A stretch of 64,000 nt of DNA from Bacillota bacterium (GCA_023391425.1 JAEWAX010000098.1:16138-80137); one strand, 5' to 3'. Shown: positions 53,830 through 62,791, counted from the first letter of the stretch. Translations and numbers: made by a program. The notes: generated by a model not told the origin, from the sequence alone.

Positions 53830-55113
53830 TTATTCCAAGAATCCTTTATAATGTCTTGTAAGCATCTGAGACTCAATCTGTCTAACAGTATCAAGCGCAA
53901 CACCAACTAAGATTAAAACACTTGTACCAGCAAACCATACCCCTTGCACCTTAGTTATAGCTACGATTACATATGGAAATATTGATATAGCAGCAAGGAA
54001 TAGTGCTCCAAACCATGTAATTCTATTTAATACCTTTGCAATGTAGTCCGATGTTGGTTTTCCAGGTCTAATACCAGGAATAAATCCACCATTCTTCTTC
54101 ATATTATTTGCTAGCTCAATAGGATTGAACTGAACATATGTGTAGAAGAAGGTAAAAGCAACAATCATAACTGCATATATTAATGCATAAGACCAATGTG
54201 ACTGCCAATTTTTCATAAATCCTGCAAACCCGGAATTACTATTGGGAGCAACAAATCCTACTACAGTTGATGGAAGCATCATAATTGACATTGCAAAGAT
54301 TATTGGAATAACACCAGCCCAGTTTACCTTAATAGGCAAATGAGTACTCTGTCCTCCATACACCTTTCTTCCAACAACTCTCTTAGCGTATTGTACAGGA
54401 ATACGACGTTCAGCTTGGTTAACCCAAACTACACATGCTATAATAGCAACAAATACTGCAAGTATTAAAATAATTGCTAATATTCCTAATATACCTGTTC
54501 CGAGATTTCCAAGTTGGTAGTTCTTTATAAGATACAAAGCGCCACGTGGTCCTGATGATACTATTCCTGCAAATATTAACATAGAAATACCATTACCAAT
54601 ACCATACTCAGTGATTTGCTCACCAAGCCACATCAAAAATGCAGTACCAGCAGTAAGTGTAAGTGTAACTGTAATGAAGGTCATAACATTAAGTCCTGAA
54701 ACAAGTGAAGATCTTAAACCAACAGTGATAGCTATCGCCTGTAAAAATGCTAATATGACTGTAGTATATCTTATCCATTGGCCTATCTTTTTCCTGCCTT
54801 CTTCGCCTTCCTTTGACATCTGTTCCAACTTAGGAATAGCAATTGTCAAAAGCTGCATTATAATTGAAGAATTAACATATGGTGTAATACTCATTGCGAA
54901 TATAGTTGCATTTGCGAATGCACCACCAGTTATTACATCAAGAAAACTAAATAGCTGTCCTCCACTACCAATTAAGTTAGCAAATACAGAAGGATCTAGT
55001 CCAGGTACTGGAAGTCTAGAACCTAATCTAAAAATTAGGAGCATACCTATTGTAACTAAAATTTTCTTTTTTAAATCAGGAATTTTCCAGGAATTCTTAA
55101 GTGTATCCAACAT
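53830..55113 (-). CDS. secY: preprotein translocase subunit SecY
   Basis: About 427 residues, ten membrane helices. Family words include RLPVPGLDPSVF, ITPYVNSSIIMQLL, QAERRIPVQYAKR and GFIPGIRPGKPTSDYI. It forms the protein-conducting channel with SecE and SecG. Start choice: the ATG at 55113 gives MLDTLKNSWKIPDL, the usual N-terminus. An ATG at 55134 lies 8 nt after AGGAGG, but that AGGAGG encodes the conserved Gly-Gly of L15. The longer form would overlap rplO by 11 nt and cannot be excluded. Confidence 0.95.
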   Translation of the reverse strand: MLDTLKNSWKIPDLKKKILVTIGMLLIFRLGSRLPVPGLDPSVFANLIGSGGQLFSFLDVITGGAFANATIFAMSITPYVNSSIIMQLLTIAIPKLEQMSKEGEEGRKKIGQWIRYTTVILAFLQAIAITVGLRSSLVSGLNVMTFITVTLTLTAGTAFLMWLGEQITEYGIGNGISMLIFAGIVSSGPRGALYLIKNYQLGNLGTGILGILAIILILAVFVAIIACVVWVNQAERRIPVQYAKRVVGRKVYGGQSTHLPIKVNWAGVIPIIFAMSIMMLPSTVVGFVAPNSNSGFAGFMKNWQSHWSYALIYAVMIVAFTFFYTYVQFNPIELANNMKKNGGFIPGIRPGKPTSDYIAKVLNRITWFGALFLAAISIFPYVIVAITKVQGVWFAGTSVLILVGVALDTVRQIESQMLTRHYKGFLE

Positions 55114-55123
55114 ACCACTCACG

Positions 55124-55567
55124 TTATACCACATCGACCTTTCCTCCTGCAGCTTCTATCTTAGCAGTAGCTGTTTTTGTAAATTTAGCCGCCTGAACTG
55201 TCAACTTTTTAGTTAACTCACCGTTACCTAAAATAGCTACTCCATCAATAATCTTTTTAGCAAGACCAGAAGATTTTAGTAATTCTTCATTAACAACAGT
55301 ACCATCATCAAACATATTCAATTGAGAAACATTGACTTCTGTATACTTAGTTGAAAACTCATAGTTATTAAAACCTCTTTTTGGTAATCTCATATAGAGA
55401 GGCATTTGACCACCTTCAAAACCAGGTCTAACACCACCACCAGCACGCACATTCTGTCCTTTATGACCTTTGCCGCCAGTTTTACCATTACCACTGCCTA
55501 TACCTCTACCTTTTCTATTAGGTAGTTTTTTTGATCCAGGAGCAGGCTGTAATTCAAATAATTTCAT
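55124..55567 (-). CDS. rplO: 50S ribosomal protein L15
   Basis: 147 residues, full length. NRKGRGIGSGNGKTGGKGHKGQ-type glycine-rich N-terminus (key words GRGIGSGNGKTGGKGHKG), PLYMRLPKRGF, and the C-terminal IEAAGGKVDVV. It follows rpmD by 14 nt. Confidence 0.97.
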   Translation of the reverse strand: MKLFELQPAPGSKKLPNRKGRGIGSGNGKTGGKGHKGQNVRAGGGVRPGFEGGQMPLYMRLPKRGFNNYEFSTKYTEVNVSQLNMFDDGTVVNEELLKSSGLAKKIIDGVAILGNGELTKKLTVQAAKFTKTATAKIEAAGGKVDVV

Positions 55568-55581
55568 TGACTACACCTCCC

Positions 55582-55761
55582 TTATATTTCTTCTACACAA
55601 ACAAGATGTGAAACTTTTCTAATCATACCTCTAATTTGAGGGTTATCATTTTGCTCAACAGAAGTATTGATCTTACCCAAACCAAGCGCTTTAACTGTTG
55701 CAAGCTGACTTGCAACTGCCTTATTTGTGCTCTTTTTGAGAGTTATCTTTAACTTAGCCAT
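55582..55761 (-). CDS. rpmD: 50S ribosomal protein L30
   Basis: 59 residues: AKLKITLKKSTNKAVASQLA, then GLGKINTSVEQNDNPQIRGM. The frame runs back to 55827 inside rpsE, but GGGGGGATATTATA-like sequence precedes the ATG at 55761 and the family starts MAKLKIT. It follows rpsE by 13 nt. Confidence 0.96.
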   Translation of the reverse strand: MAKLKITLKKSTNKAVASQLATVKALGLGKINTSVEQNDNPQIRGMIRKVSHLVCVEEI

Positions 55762-55774
55762 TATAATATCCCCC

Positions 55775-56278
55775 CTAGCCCAGAATCTCTTCTGGATTCT
55801 TTCCACGAAGTCTAGCAACATCTTCAACTGTCTTTAATTGAGCAAGACCCTTAATTGTTGCATTTACCATATTGATAGGATTGTTTGATCCTAAAGACTT
55901 CGTTCTAATATCATGTATTCCAGCAAGCTCTAGTACCGCTCTAACAGGTCCACCAGCGATAACTCCAGTTCCTTCTCCTGCTGGCTTAAGCAATACTCTA
56001 CCTGCTCCGAAAACTCCTATAGCTTCATGTGGAATTGTTGTATCTACAAGTGGAACTTTAATGAGATTTTTCTTTGCATCTTCAATACCCTTACGAATAG
56101 CTTCAGGTATTTCAGCTGCTTTACCCATACCAGTACCTACATAACCATTTTCGTCTCCGACAACAACAAGAGCGCTAAAGCGGAAGTTTCTACCACCCTT
56201 AACAACCTTTGTTACACGTCCTATATTAACGACTTTCTCTTTAAGCTCTCCTAAAGTGTTAGCATCAATTCGTTGCAC
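55775..56278 (-). CDS. rpsE: 30S ribosomal protein S5
   Basis: 167 residues, full length. RNA-binding domain with KVVKGGRNFRFSALVVVGD and GYVGTGMGKAAEIPEAI; C-terminal domain with GTGVIAGGPVRAVLELAGI. It contributes to decoding fidelity. It follows rplR by 18 nt. Confidence 0.97.
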   Translation of the reverse strand: MQRIDANTLGELKEKVVNIGRVTKVVKGGRNFRFSALVVVGDENGYVGTGMGKAAEIPEAIRKGIEDAKKNLIKVPLVDTTIPHEAIGVFGAGRVLLKPAGEGTGVIAGGPVRAVLELAGIHDIRTKSLGSNNPINMVNATIKGLAQLKTVEDVARLRGKNPEEILG

Positions 56279-56296
56279 TGTATTCCCCTCCTTCTC

Positions 56297-56665
56297 TTAG
56301 AAATCCAAGCCTGCTTCTCTAGCAGCGTCAGCAAGCTCTTTAACTCTTCCATGATAGATATAACCGCCTCTATCAAACACAACTTGCTTTATACCCTTAT
56401 CAATAGCTTTAGTAGCTATGAGTTTTCCAACTTCTTTAGCTGCTTCCTTGTTTCCAGAGTTAGCAACTTTTCCTTTAATAGCAGCATCTAGGGTTGAAGC
56501 GGATACAAGAGTATTACCGGTTGTATCATCAATAATTTGAACGTAGATGTTTTTTAAGCTTCTAAAAACATTCATTCTAGGACGTTCTTGAGTTCCGTTA
56601 ATTTTTTTACGTACTCTGAGGTGCTTTCTAAGTCTTATTTCGTTCTTATTTATCTTATTAATCAT
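56297..56665 (-). CDS. rplR: 50S ribosomal protein L18
   Basis: 122 residues, full length. RLRKHLRVRKKINGTQERPR, NVFRSLKNIYVQIIDD and the C-terminal VVFDRGGYIYHGRVKELADA. It binds 5S rRNA. It follows rplF by 17 nt. Confidence 0.97.
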   Translation of the reverse strand: MINKINKNEIRLRKHLRVRKKINGTQERPRMNVFRSLKNIYVQIIDDTTGNTLVSASTLDAAIKGKVANSGNKEAAKEVGKLIATKAIDKGIKQVVFDRGGYIYHGRVKELADAAREAGLDF

Positions 56666-56682
56666 TTACTCTCATCTCCTTT

Positions 56683-57234
56683 CTACTTTTTACCCTTGCC
56701 ACCAGTCTTACCTTCTTTACGTCTGATTACTTCAGTATCATATTTAATACCCTTACCTTTATAAGGTTCAGGTGGTCTCTTTGTACGAATCTTTGCTGCC
56801 CACTCTCCAACAGCCTGCTTGTCAATTCCTTTGACAATTATTTTGTTAGGTGTAGGTACTTCAGTGACAATTCCTTCAGGATCATCCATTTCAACTGGAT
56901 GCGAATATCCTAATGTTAATACCAACTTCTTACCCTGCTTTGCAGCTCTGTAACCAACTCCGTTGATATCAAGTCCCTTCTGGAATCCATTAGTAACACC
57001 TTCTACCATATTGTTTACAAGTGTTCTAGTTAAACCATGAAGTGCCTTATGCATCTTTAAATCAGAAGGTCTCTCAACTGTTATCTGATTGGCTTCTACT
57101 TTAATAATCATATCCTTATGGAACTCTTTTACTAAAGTTCCTTTTGACCCTTTTACAGTCAATACATTGTTACCATCAAGCTTTATATCTACTCCCTTAG
57201 GAAGAGCTATTGGTAACTTACCTATTCTAGACAT
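56683..57234 (-). CDS. rplF: 50S ribosomal protein L6
   Basis: 183 residues, full length. SRIGKLPIALPKGVDIKL and the C-terminal signature RTKRPPEPYKGKGIKYDTEV. It lies near the factor-binding site. A 183-nt gap with an inverted repeat separates it from rpsH. Confidence 0.97.
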   Translation of the reverse strand: MSRIGKLPIALPKGVDIKLDGNNVLTVKGSKGTLVKEFHKDMIIKVEANQITVERPSDLKMHKALHGLTRTLVNNMVEGVTNGFQKGLDINGVGYRAAKQGKKLVLTLGYSHPVEMDDPEGIVTEVPTPNKIIVKGIDKQAVGEWAAKIRTKRPPEPYKGKGIKYDTEVIRRKEGKTGGKGKK

Positions 57235-57289
57235 TTTATATACCTCCAGTTCTTAAAATTATGGGTAATTTTACCCTTTTCAGAGCTTT

Positions 57290-57375
57290 AGTATTTTTCA
57301 AATTTCCATTTAGTAAAATCAAAAGTACATACTATGAACTTAATCTAACCAATAATTTGAAATTTGAAAAATACT
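57290..57375. repeat. 17-bp inverted repeat in the rpsH-rplF gap
   Basis: Perfect arms AGTATTTTTCAAATTTC (57290-57306) and its complement (57359-57375) around 52 nt. The gap (57235-57417) is far larger than the usual 10-30 nt between spc-operon genes. It could be a small mobile repeat or a regulatory structure. Confidence 0.75.
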
Positions 57376-57417
57376 GTACCTGAGGATTTTAACTTGACAC
57401 GCTTTGTCGATATTTTA

Positions 57418-57816
57418 TTACCATACAAATGCTAGTACTTCTCCGCCTATTCCTTCAGTTCTAGCCTTTTTGTCAGTCATTATTCCTTTTGATGTTGAGA
57501 TTATTGCTACTCCAAGTCCACCTAATACTTTAGGTAATTCTTCTTTACCGGCATATACTCTCAAACCAGGTTTACTTATTCTTTTAATTCCAGTTATAAC
57601 GTTTTGCTTATTGCTTGTATACTTTAAGCTAACTCTTATAACACCTTGCTTACCATCATTCATTTCTTCAAAATTCTTAATATAACCTTCTTCCAGCAAT
57701 ATGCTTGCTATCGACCTCTTAAGGTTGGAAGCGGGTATATCAACTGACTCATGTTTAGCAGAACCTGCATTTCTAATTCTGGTCAACATATCAGCGATTG
57801 CATCAGTGATTTGCAT
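57418..57816 (-). CDS. rpsH: 30S ribosomal protein S8
   Basis: 132 residues, full length. ITDAIADMLTRIRNAGSAKH at the start and GVAIISTSKGIMTDKKARTEG with GGEVLAFVW at the end. It binds the central 16S domain and in E. coli represses the spc operon. It follows rpsN by 25 nt. Confidence 0.97.
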   Translation of the reverse strand: MQITDAIADMLTRIRNAGSAKHESVDIPASNLKRSIASILLEEGYIKNFEEMNDGKQGVIRVSLKYTSNKQNVITGIKRISKPGLRVYAGKEELPKVLGGLGVAIISTSKGIMTDKKARTEGIGGEVLAFVW

Positions 57817-57841
57817 ATGTTTAACCTCCTTCCAAAGACTA

Positions 57842-58027
57842 TTACCAGCTTGCCTTCTTAACGCCAGGTATTTGACCCTTGTACGCTAATTGTCTAAAGC
57901 ACAAACGGCAAATTCCAAATTTTCTAATGTATGCATGTGGTCTTCCACATAGTTTACATCTATTGTAACCCCTAGTACTAAACTTGGGTTCACGCTGTTG
58001 CTTAATTACCATAGATTTTTTTGCCAT
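57842..58027 (-). CDS. rpsN: 30S ribosomal protein S14, zinc (type Z)
   Basis: 61 residues. Zinc pairs CKLCG and CRLC in RCKLCGRPHAYIRKFGICRL. The short zinc-binding type, as in most Gram-positives. It follows rplE by 15 nt. Confidence 0.97.
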   Translation of the reverse strand: MAKKSMVIKQQREPKFSTRGYNRCKLCGRPHAYIRKFGICRLCFRQLAYKGQIPGVKKASW

Positions 58028-58042
58028 GCCTTCAATCCCTCC

Positions 58043-58585
58043 TTAGTTCTGGCTGAATGGCATACCAAGTAATTTTAAAAGCTCTTTAGCCTCTTCATCA
58101 CTCTTAGCCGTTGTTACAAAAACTATATCCATTCCTCTGATTTTATCAACTTTATCGTATTCAACTTCAGGGAATATAAGCTGTTCTTTAATTCCTAATG
58201 AGTAATTGCCTCTGCCGTCAAATGAATTATTTGAAACGCCTCTAAAGTCTCTTACTCTTGGTATAGCAACATTAAAGAGTTTATCAACGAATTCATACAT
58301 TCTATCGCCTCTTAATGTTACTTTGCAACCGATATTCATTCCTTGTCTGAGTTTAAACGCTGCTACTGACTTCTTAGCCTTAGTAATAATAGGCTTTTGT
58401 CCAGTAATCAATGTCATATCGCTAACAGCAGAATCCATAGCCTTTGGATTGTCCTTAACTTCTCCAACGCCCATGTTAAGAACTACTTTTTCAAGTTTTG
58501 GTATCTGCATGCTACTGCTATATTTAAACTTTGTTTGCAAAGCAGGAACTGCTTCCATTTTATATTTATCTTTCAACCTTGCCAT
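58043..58585 (-). CDS. rplE: 50S ribosomal protein L5
   Basis: 180 residues. QIPKLEKVVLNMGVGEVKDN, TGQKPIITKAKKSVAAFKLR and RGNYSLGIKEQLIFPEVEYD. It binds 5S rRNA and the P-site tRNA. GGAGG lies 8 nt before the ATG at 58585, so the TTG at 58591 is rejected. Confidence 0.97.
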   Translation of the reverse strand: MARLKDKYKMEAVPALQTKFKYSSSMQIPKLEKVVLNMGVGEVKDNPKAMDSAVSDMTLITGQKPIITKAKKSVAAFKLRQGMNIGCKVTLRGDRMYEFVDKLFNVAIPRVRDFRGVSNNSFDGRGNYSLGIKEQLIFPEVEYDKVDKIRGMDIVFVTTAKSDEEAKELLKLLGMPFSQN

Positions 58586-58612
58586 CCACAATACCTCCTT
58601 TCAGAAGAGCTT

Positions 58613-58960
58613 TTATACTTCTTTTTTATTCAATACCACTTCTATTATTTCATCACAATGCTTGCATGTTCTTGCCTTCTCACCATTATCAAGTATTGTT
58701 TTAGCCACCTTTGTAGGCTTGCCACATTTGTCACATACCAACATAACATTTGAGCCATTAATTGGTGCTTCTTGATGAACAATACCACCTTGCTGATACT
58801 GACCCCTAGGTTTTTTGTGTTTTGTTGCCATGTTAACGCCTTCAACAATTACTTGATTAGTAGAAGGATTTACGCTTAATACCTTGCCCTTTTTACCTTT
58901 ATCTTTTCCTGAAAGAACAAGCACTGTATCTTCCTTTTTTACATGAACTTTGTTAGCCAA
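58613..58960 (-). CDS. rplX: 50S ribosomal protein L24
   Basis: 115 residues. KOW motif DTVLVLSGKDKGKKGKVLSV near the N-terminus; CDKCGKPTK and CKHCD near the end form a possible zinc site, common in this group. It starts 50S assembly. It follows rplN by 18 nt. Confidence 0.97.
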   Translation of the reverse strand: MANKVHVKKEDTVLVLSGKDKGKKGKVLSVNPSTNQVIVEGVNMATKHKKPRGQYQQGGIVHQEAPINGSNVMLVCDKCGKPTKVAKTILDNGEKARTCKHCDEIIEVVLNKKEV

Positions 58961-58978
58961 ATTAAGCCGCCTCCTTCC

Positions 58979-59347
58979 TTACAATACTTCTGGTGCAAGA
59001 GAAACTATCTTCATAAATTCTTTATCTCTTAATTCTCTCGCAACAGGTCCAAATATACGAGTTCCTTTTGGTGTCTTATCATCTTTTATAATAACTGCAG
59101 CATTTTCATCAAATTTGATGTAAGAGCCGTCTGGTCTTCTAACGCCTTTCTTAGAGCGTACGATAACGCATTTAACTACTTCACCTTTCTTTACAACACC
59201 GCCGGGTGTTGCATTTTTAACTGAAGCAACAACTACGTCTCCTATATTAGCATACTTTCTCCAAGAACCGCCAAGAACTTTTATACACATAAGTTCTTTA
59301 GCACCAGTGTTATCAGCTACTTTCATTCTAGACTGGACTTGAATCAT
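58979..59347 (-). CDS. rplN: 50S ribosomal protein L14
   Basis: 122 residues, full length. IQVQSRMKVADNTGAKELMC and GTRIFGPVARELRDKEFMKI. AAGGAGGTACC lies just before the ATG at 59347; the longer frame to 59365 includes the ribosome-binding site itself and is rejected. Confidence 0.97.
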   Translation of the reverse strand: MIQVQSRMKVADNTGAKELMCIKVLGGSWRKYANIGDVVVASVKNATPGGVVKKGEVVKCVIVRSKKGVRRPDGSYIKFDENAAVIIKDDKTPKGTRIFGPVARELRDKEFMKIVSLAPEVL

Positions 59348-59391
59348 AATGGTACCTCCTTCCAATAATTCTGTTCAGACTGGCACCAATA

Positions 59392-59649
59392 TTATTGTGC
59401 CTTTTCAACAATTTCAACAAGTCTCCATCTTTTTTCTCTACTTAATGGTCTTGTCTCCATAACTTTTACTTTATCGCCTATTTGACACTTATTTTCTTCA
59501 TCATGTGCCTTTAGTTTCGTAGTTCTCTTAACAATTTTTCCGTATAACGGATGCTTTACACTAGTTTCGATGGCAACAACAATTGTTTTATCCATCTTAT
59601 TGCTGACAACCTTGCCAACTCTAGTCTTTCTCAAAGCTCTTTCTACCAA
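59392..59649 (-). CDS. rpsQ: 30S ribosomal protein S17
   Basis: 85 residues, full length. ALRKTRVGKVVSNKMDKTIV and KVMETRPLSREKRWRLVEIV. It binds the 5' domain of 16S rRNA. An 80-nt gap separates it from rpmC. Confidence 0.97.
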   Translation of the reverse strand: MVERALRKTRVGKVVSNKMDKTIVVAIETSVKHPLYGKIVKRTTKLKAHDEENKCQIGDKVKVMETRPLSREKRWRLVEIVEKAQ

Positions 59650-59729
59650 GTGGAATTACCTCCTTCCGAATACTTACGCAATTCTATGGTTAAGGTTTTT
59701 CAATAGCTTATAGCAAATGTGATTAACAA

Positions 59730-59933
59730 TTACTTTTCAGCACCACTAAGCTCTTTTTCCCTTATTATTGTTTTTACTTTAGCTATGGATTTCTTAACGT
59801 CCTTTAGCTTCATTGGGTTTTCAAGCTGATTTGTAGCAAGCTGAAATCTAAGCTTAAAGAGTTCAGACTTTAAATCGCCCAATTCCTTATTTAATTCTAA
59901 TATATCCTTTTCTCTGATTTCACTAGCTTTCAT
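59730..59933 (-). CDS. rpmC: 50S ribosomal protein L29
   Basis: 67 residues, two-helix hairpin. KASEIREKDILELNKELGDL and ELFKLRFQLATNQLENPMKL. It lies at the exit tunnel. The ATG at 59933 overlaps the end of rplP by 11 nt, with GGTGG about 8 nt upstream; the GTG at 59945 is rejected. Confidence 0.96.
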   Translation of the reverse strand: MKASEIREKDILELNKELGDLKSELFKLRFQLATNQLENPMKLKDVKKSIAKVKTIIREKELSGAEK

Positions 59934-60360
59934 TTGCTTCACCACCCATTTCTGTCTCGCGGGTTACAAATTTACATTTAACCGGAAGCTTGTGCGTAGC
60001 GAGTCTTAATGCCTCTCTTGCAGTCTCTTCAGGTACTCCCGCAATTTCAAATAATACTCTTCCTGGTTTAACTACTGCTACCCAGTACTCTGGTGAACCC
60101 TTACCACTACCCATACGAGTTTCAGCAGGTTTCTTAGTTACCGGCTTATCTGGGAATATTTTAATCCAAACTTTACCACCACGTTTAATAAAACGAGTCA
60201 TTGCTATTCTGGCAGCTTCGATTTGGTTACTTGTGATCCAACAAGGCTCTAGAGCTTGAATACCGTATTCGCCATTGCTTACAACATTACCTCTGGTGGC
60301 TTTACCAGTCATTCTGCCTCTGTGAACCCTTCTACGTTTTACTCTTTTGGGCATTAACAT
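59923..60360 (-). CDS. rplP: 50S ribosomal protein L16
   Basis: 145 residues, full length. MLMPKRVKRRRVHRGRMTGK and GKVWIKIFPDKPVTKKPAET with RMGSGKGSPEYWVAVVKPGR. The ATG overlaps the rpsC stop (TAATG), so translation is coupled. GGAGG lies 9 nt upstream. Confidence 0.97.
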   Translation of the reverse strand: MLMPKRVKRRRVHRGRMTGKATRGNVVSNGEYGIQALEPCWITSNQIEAARIAMTRFIKRGGKVWIKIFPDKPVTKKPAETRMGSGKGSPEYWVAVVKPGRVLFEIAGVPEETAREALRLATHKLPVKCKFVTRETEMGGEANES

Positions 60361-61028
60361 TACTTAACTCCTCCTTCCGCTTTTATCTCTTTCTTTATAG
60401 CAGGAAGAACTTCTCCTTTATATATCCATACCTTTACACCAATCTTACCATAGGTTGTGTTAGCTTCAGCAAAACCATAGTCTATATCAGCACGAAGTGT
60501 TTGAAGTGGAATAGTTCCTTCATGATAATGCTCAGTTCTTGCAATTTCTGCACCACCAAGTCTACCAGCACATGAAGTTTTGATACCTTTTGCACCAGTC
60601 TTCATTGTTCTTGACATACATTGCTTCATAGCTCTTCTAAAAGATATACGCTTTTCAAGCTGTGATGCAATATTCTCAGCAACGAGTGTAGCATCCATTT
60701 CAGGAACTTTAATCTCAGTAATGTTTATTAGAACACTTTTGCCTGTCATGTTTTCTACTTCTTTTCTAAGATCTTCAATGCCTTGTCCACCCTTACCAAT
60801 TACAAGACCTGGCTTTGCAGTATTTACGTTAATCTTAACCTTATTTGCTGCACGATCAATCTCAATTCTTGAAACTCCTGATATATAAAGTTTCTTCTTT
60901 ATAAACTTTCTTATCATAACATCTTCAACGAGATAATTGCTGAAAGTTTTCTTGTTAGCATACCATTTTGTATCCCAATCTTTAATTATCCCGATTCTGA
61001 ATCCATGTGGATTAATTTTCTGGCCCAT
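60360..61028 (-). CDS. rpsC: 30S ribosomal protein S3
   Basis: 222 residues, full length. GQKINPHGFRIGIIKDWDTK, KH-domain GKGGQGIEDLRKEVE, and C-terminal GTIPLQTLRADIDYGFAEA. It lines the mRNA entry channel. It follows rplV by 19 nt. Confidence 0.97.
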   Translation of the reverse strand: MGQKINPHGFRIGIIKDWDTKWYANKKTFSNYLVEDVMIRKFIKKKLYISGVSRIEIDRAANKVKINVNTAKPGLVIGKGGQGIEDLRKEVENMTGKSVLINITEIKVPEMDATLVAENIASQLEKRISFRRAMKQCMSRTMKTGAKGIKTSCAGRLGGAEIARTEHYHEGTIPLQTLRADIDYGFAEANTTYGKIGVKVWIYKGEVLPAIKKEIKAEGGVK

Positions 61029-61047
61029 TATCCAACCTCCTTCTCGC

Positions 61048-61524
61048 TTATTGTCTTTCCTTTACAACAAGTGTTATATGACTTGTTCTTTTTTGAATTT
61101 TAAATGCTCTACCTTGTGCACGTGGCATAATTCTTTTTAGTGTAGGTCCTTGTGTTGCATATGCTTCAGCAACATAAAGATCATCATAGTTCAATCCATT
61201 GTTGTTTACTGCATTTGCTTCTGCTGATTTAAGAAGTTTATATAAAACTTCTGAAGATGCTTTTGGAGTAAACTTAAGAATACCATATGCTTCTTCAATA
61301 CCCTTATTCTTAATTAAATCCAGTACTATTTTAACCTTCCTAGATGAAATACGTGCATATTTCAATGCTGCTCTACCTTCATCTTTACCAATACCGAGAA
61401 CCTTTTTCTCCTTTTTAGTAAGAAGTGCAGGCTTATTTGATTTTCTATGCTTAGCATTTTGTACAGCTAATATCTGATCTTTATTCTTTAATAGCTCCTC
61501 TTTGGACATTACCTTTTTTTCCAA
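61048..61524 (-). CDS. rplV: 50S ribosomal protein L22 with N-terminal extension
   Basis: 158 residues; most L22 proteins are ~110. The L22 core starts near residue 52 (RAALKYARISSRKVKIVLDL) and ends TSHITLVVKER. About 50 extra residues come first (KKVMSKEELLKNKDQILAVQ, then a lysine-rich stretch). The start is a TTG at 61524, fixed by AAAGGAGG 8 nt upstream. No good start with a ribosome-binding site lies nearer the core. Confidence 0.95.
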   Translation of the reverse strand: MEKKVMSKEELLKNKDQILAVQNAKHRKSNKPALLTKKEKKVLGIGKDEGRAALKYARISSRKVKIVLDLIKNKGIEEAYGILKFTPKASSEVLYKLLKSAEANAVNNNGLNYDDLYVAEAYATQGPTLKRIMPRAQGRAFKIQKRTSHITLVVKERQ

Positions 61525-61589
61525 CTGAATAGCCTCCTTTCAGTTCTAATCTTAGTCTTAAACTCACAGTGTTGATAATCAACAATTAC

Positions 61590-61871
61590 TTATCTTAGAG
61601 AAGTTGATTTCTCGTTACCACCGTGTCCCTTATATGTTCTAGTCGGTGCAAATTCACCAAGCTTGTGACCAACCATTTCTTCAGTCATAAAAACAGGTAC
61701 ATGCTTCTTTCCATCGTGAACAGCAATTGTATGTCCGACCATCTGAGGGAATATAGTTGAAGCTCTTGACCAAGTCTTGATAACTTTCTTTTCATTCGCA
61801 TTATTCATTTCTTCAATCTTTTTCATTAAAGAAGCTAATACGTAAGGTCCCTTTTTAACTGATCTACTCAT
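61590..61871 (-). CDS. rpsS: 30S ribosomal protein S19
   Basis: 93 residues, full length. RSVKKGPYVLASLMKKIEEM and GHKLGEFAPTRTYKGHGGN. It contacts the A-site finger at the subunit head. It follows rplB by 86 nt. Confidence 0.97.
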   Translation of the reverse strand: MSRSVKKGPYVLASLMKKIEEMNNANEKKVIKTWSRASTIFPQMVGHTIAVHDGKKHVPVFMTEEMVGHKLGEFAPTRTYKGHGGNEKSTSLR

Positions 61872-61957
61872 TTATCTAAATCCTCCCTTCGCTCGCCAGC
61901 ATCTCAAAGGATTTGGCGGAGCGGTTGCCCGCTCTTACTTCCAAATATCCCATCATA

Positions 61958-62791
61958 TTACTTTTGATTTCTTCTCTTAACAATAAACTTATCTGATTTA
62001 TTCTTCTTCTTTCTTGTCTTATAGCCAAGAGTTGGTTTACCCCAAGGTGTAACTGGACTTGGTCTACCGATAGGTGATTTACCTTCACCACCACCATGAG
62101 GGTGATCAACAGGGTTCATAACAACACCACGTACGGTAGGTCTAATACCCATCCATCTTTTTCTACCAGCTTTACCGAGTTTAATGTTTTCATGCTCGAT
62201 ATTGCCAATCTGTCCTATAGTTGCTTTACAATCAATTCTGATCATACGAACTTCACCTGATGGAAGTCTTACCTGTGCATAATCGCCTTCTTTAGCCATA
62301 AGCTGTGCAGAGTTACCAGCGGATCTTACAAGCTGACCACCCTTACCTGGTTTAAGTTCAATGTTATGAATTAATGAACCAACAGGAATATTTGAAAGTG
62401 GAAGTGAATTACCTGGTTTAATATCAGATGATTCTCCTGATTCAACTATATCTCCTATGCTTAACCCTACTGGTGCAAGAATGTATCTTTTTTCACCATC
62501 TACATAGTTAAGAAGTGCAATATTTGCAGTCCTATTAGGATCATATTCGATTGTAGCTACTTTTGCCTTAATTCCATCTTTATCTCTTTTAAAGTCAATA
62601 ACTCTATATTTTTGTCTATTACCGCCGCCTTGGTGACGAACAGTAATTCTACCAAATGAGTTTCTTCCCCCATTTTTGCTTTTAGGTTCTAGTAGTGACT
62701 TTTCAGGTTCAACTTTTGATAACTCTGAATAATCAAGTGACGTCATAAACCTTCTTGCTGGGGTAGTAGGACTATACTTTTTTACTGCCAT
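61958..62791 (-). CDS. rplB: 50S ribosomal protein L2
   Basis: 277 residues, full length. KSKNGGRNSFGRITVRHQGG, AGNSAQLMAKEGDYAQVRLP, and the signature VVMNPVDHPHGGGEGKSPIG with the active-region His. It is a core 23S rRNA-binding protein. A 176-nt gap with two small hairpins lies between it and rplW. Confidence 0.97.
   Translation of the reverse strand: MAVKKYSPTTPARRFMTSLDYSELSKVEPEKSLLEPKSKNGGRNSFGRITVRHQGGGNRQKYRVIDFKRDKDGIKAKVATIEYDPNRTANIALLNYVDGEKRYILAPVGLSIGDIVESGESSDIKPGNSLPLSNIPVGSLIHNIELKPGKGGQLVRSAGNSAQLMAKEGDYAQVRLPSGEVRMIRIDCKATIGQIGNIEHENIKLGKAGRKRWMGIRPTVRGVVMNPVDHPHGGGEGKSPIGRPSPVTPWGKPTLGYKTRKKKNKSDKFIVKRRNQK

Noticed and set aside
55872..56144. Long plus-strand frames opposite rpsE, secY, rplE and other ribosomal genes
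   Set aside because: Each mirrors a highly conserved gene on the minus strand and has no start signal.
61876..62109. 77-codon ORF overlapping the 3' end of rplB
   Set aside because: It is a shadow frame of the L2 gene with no ribosome-binding site of its own.
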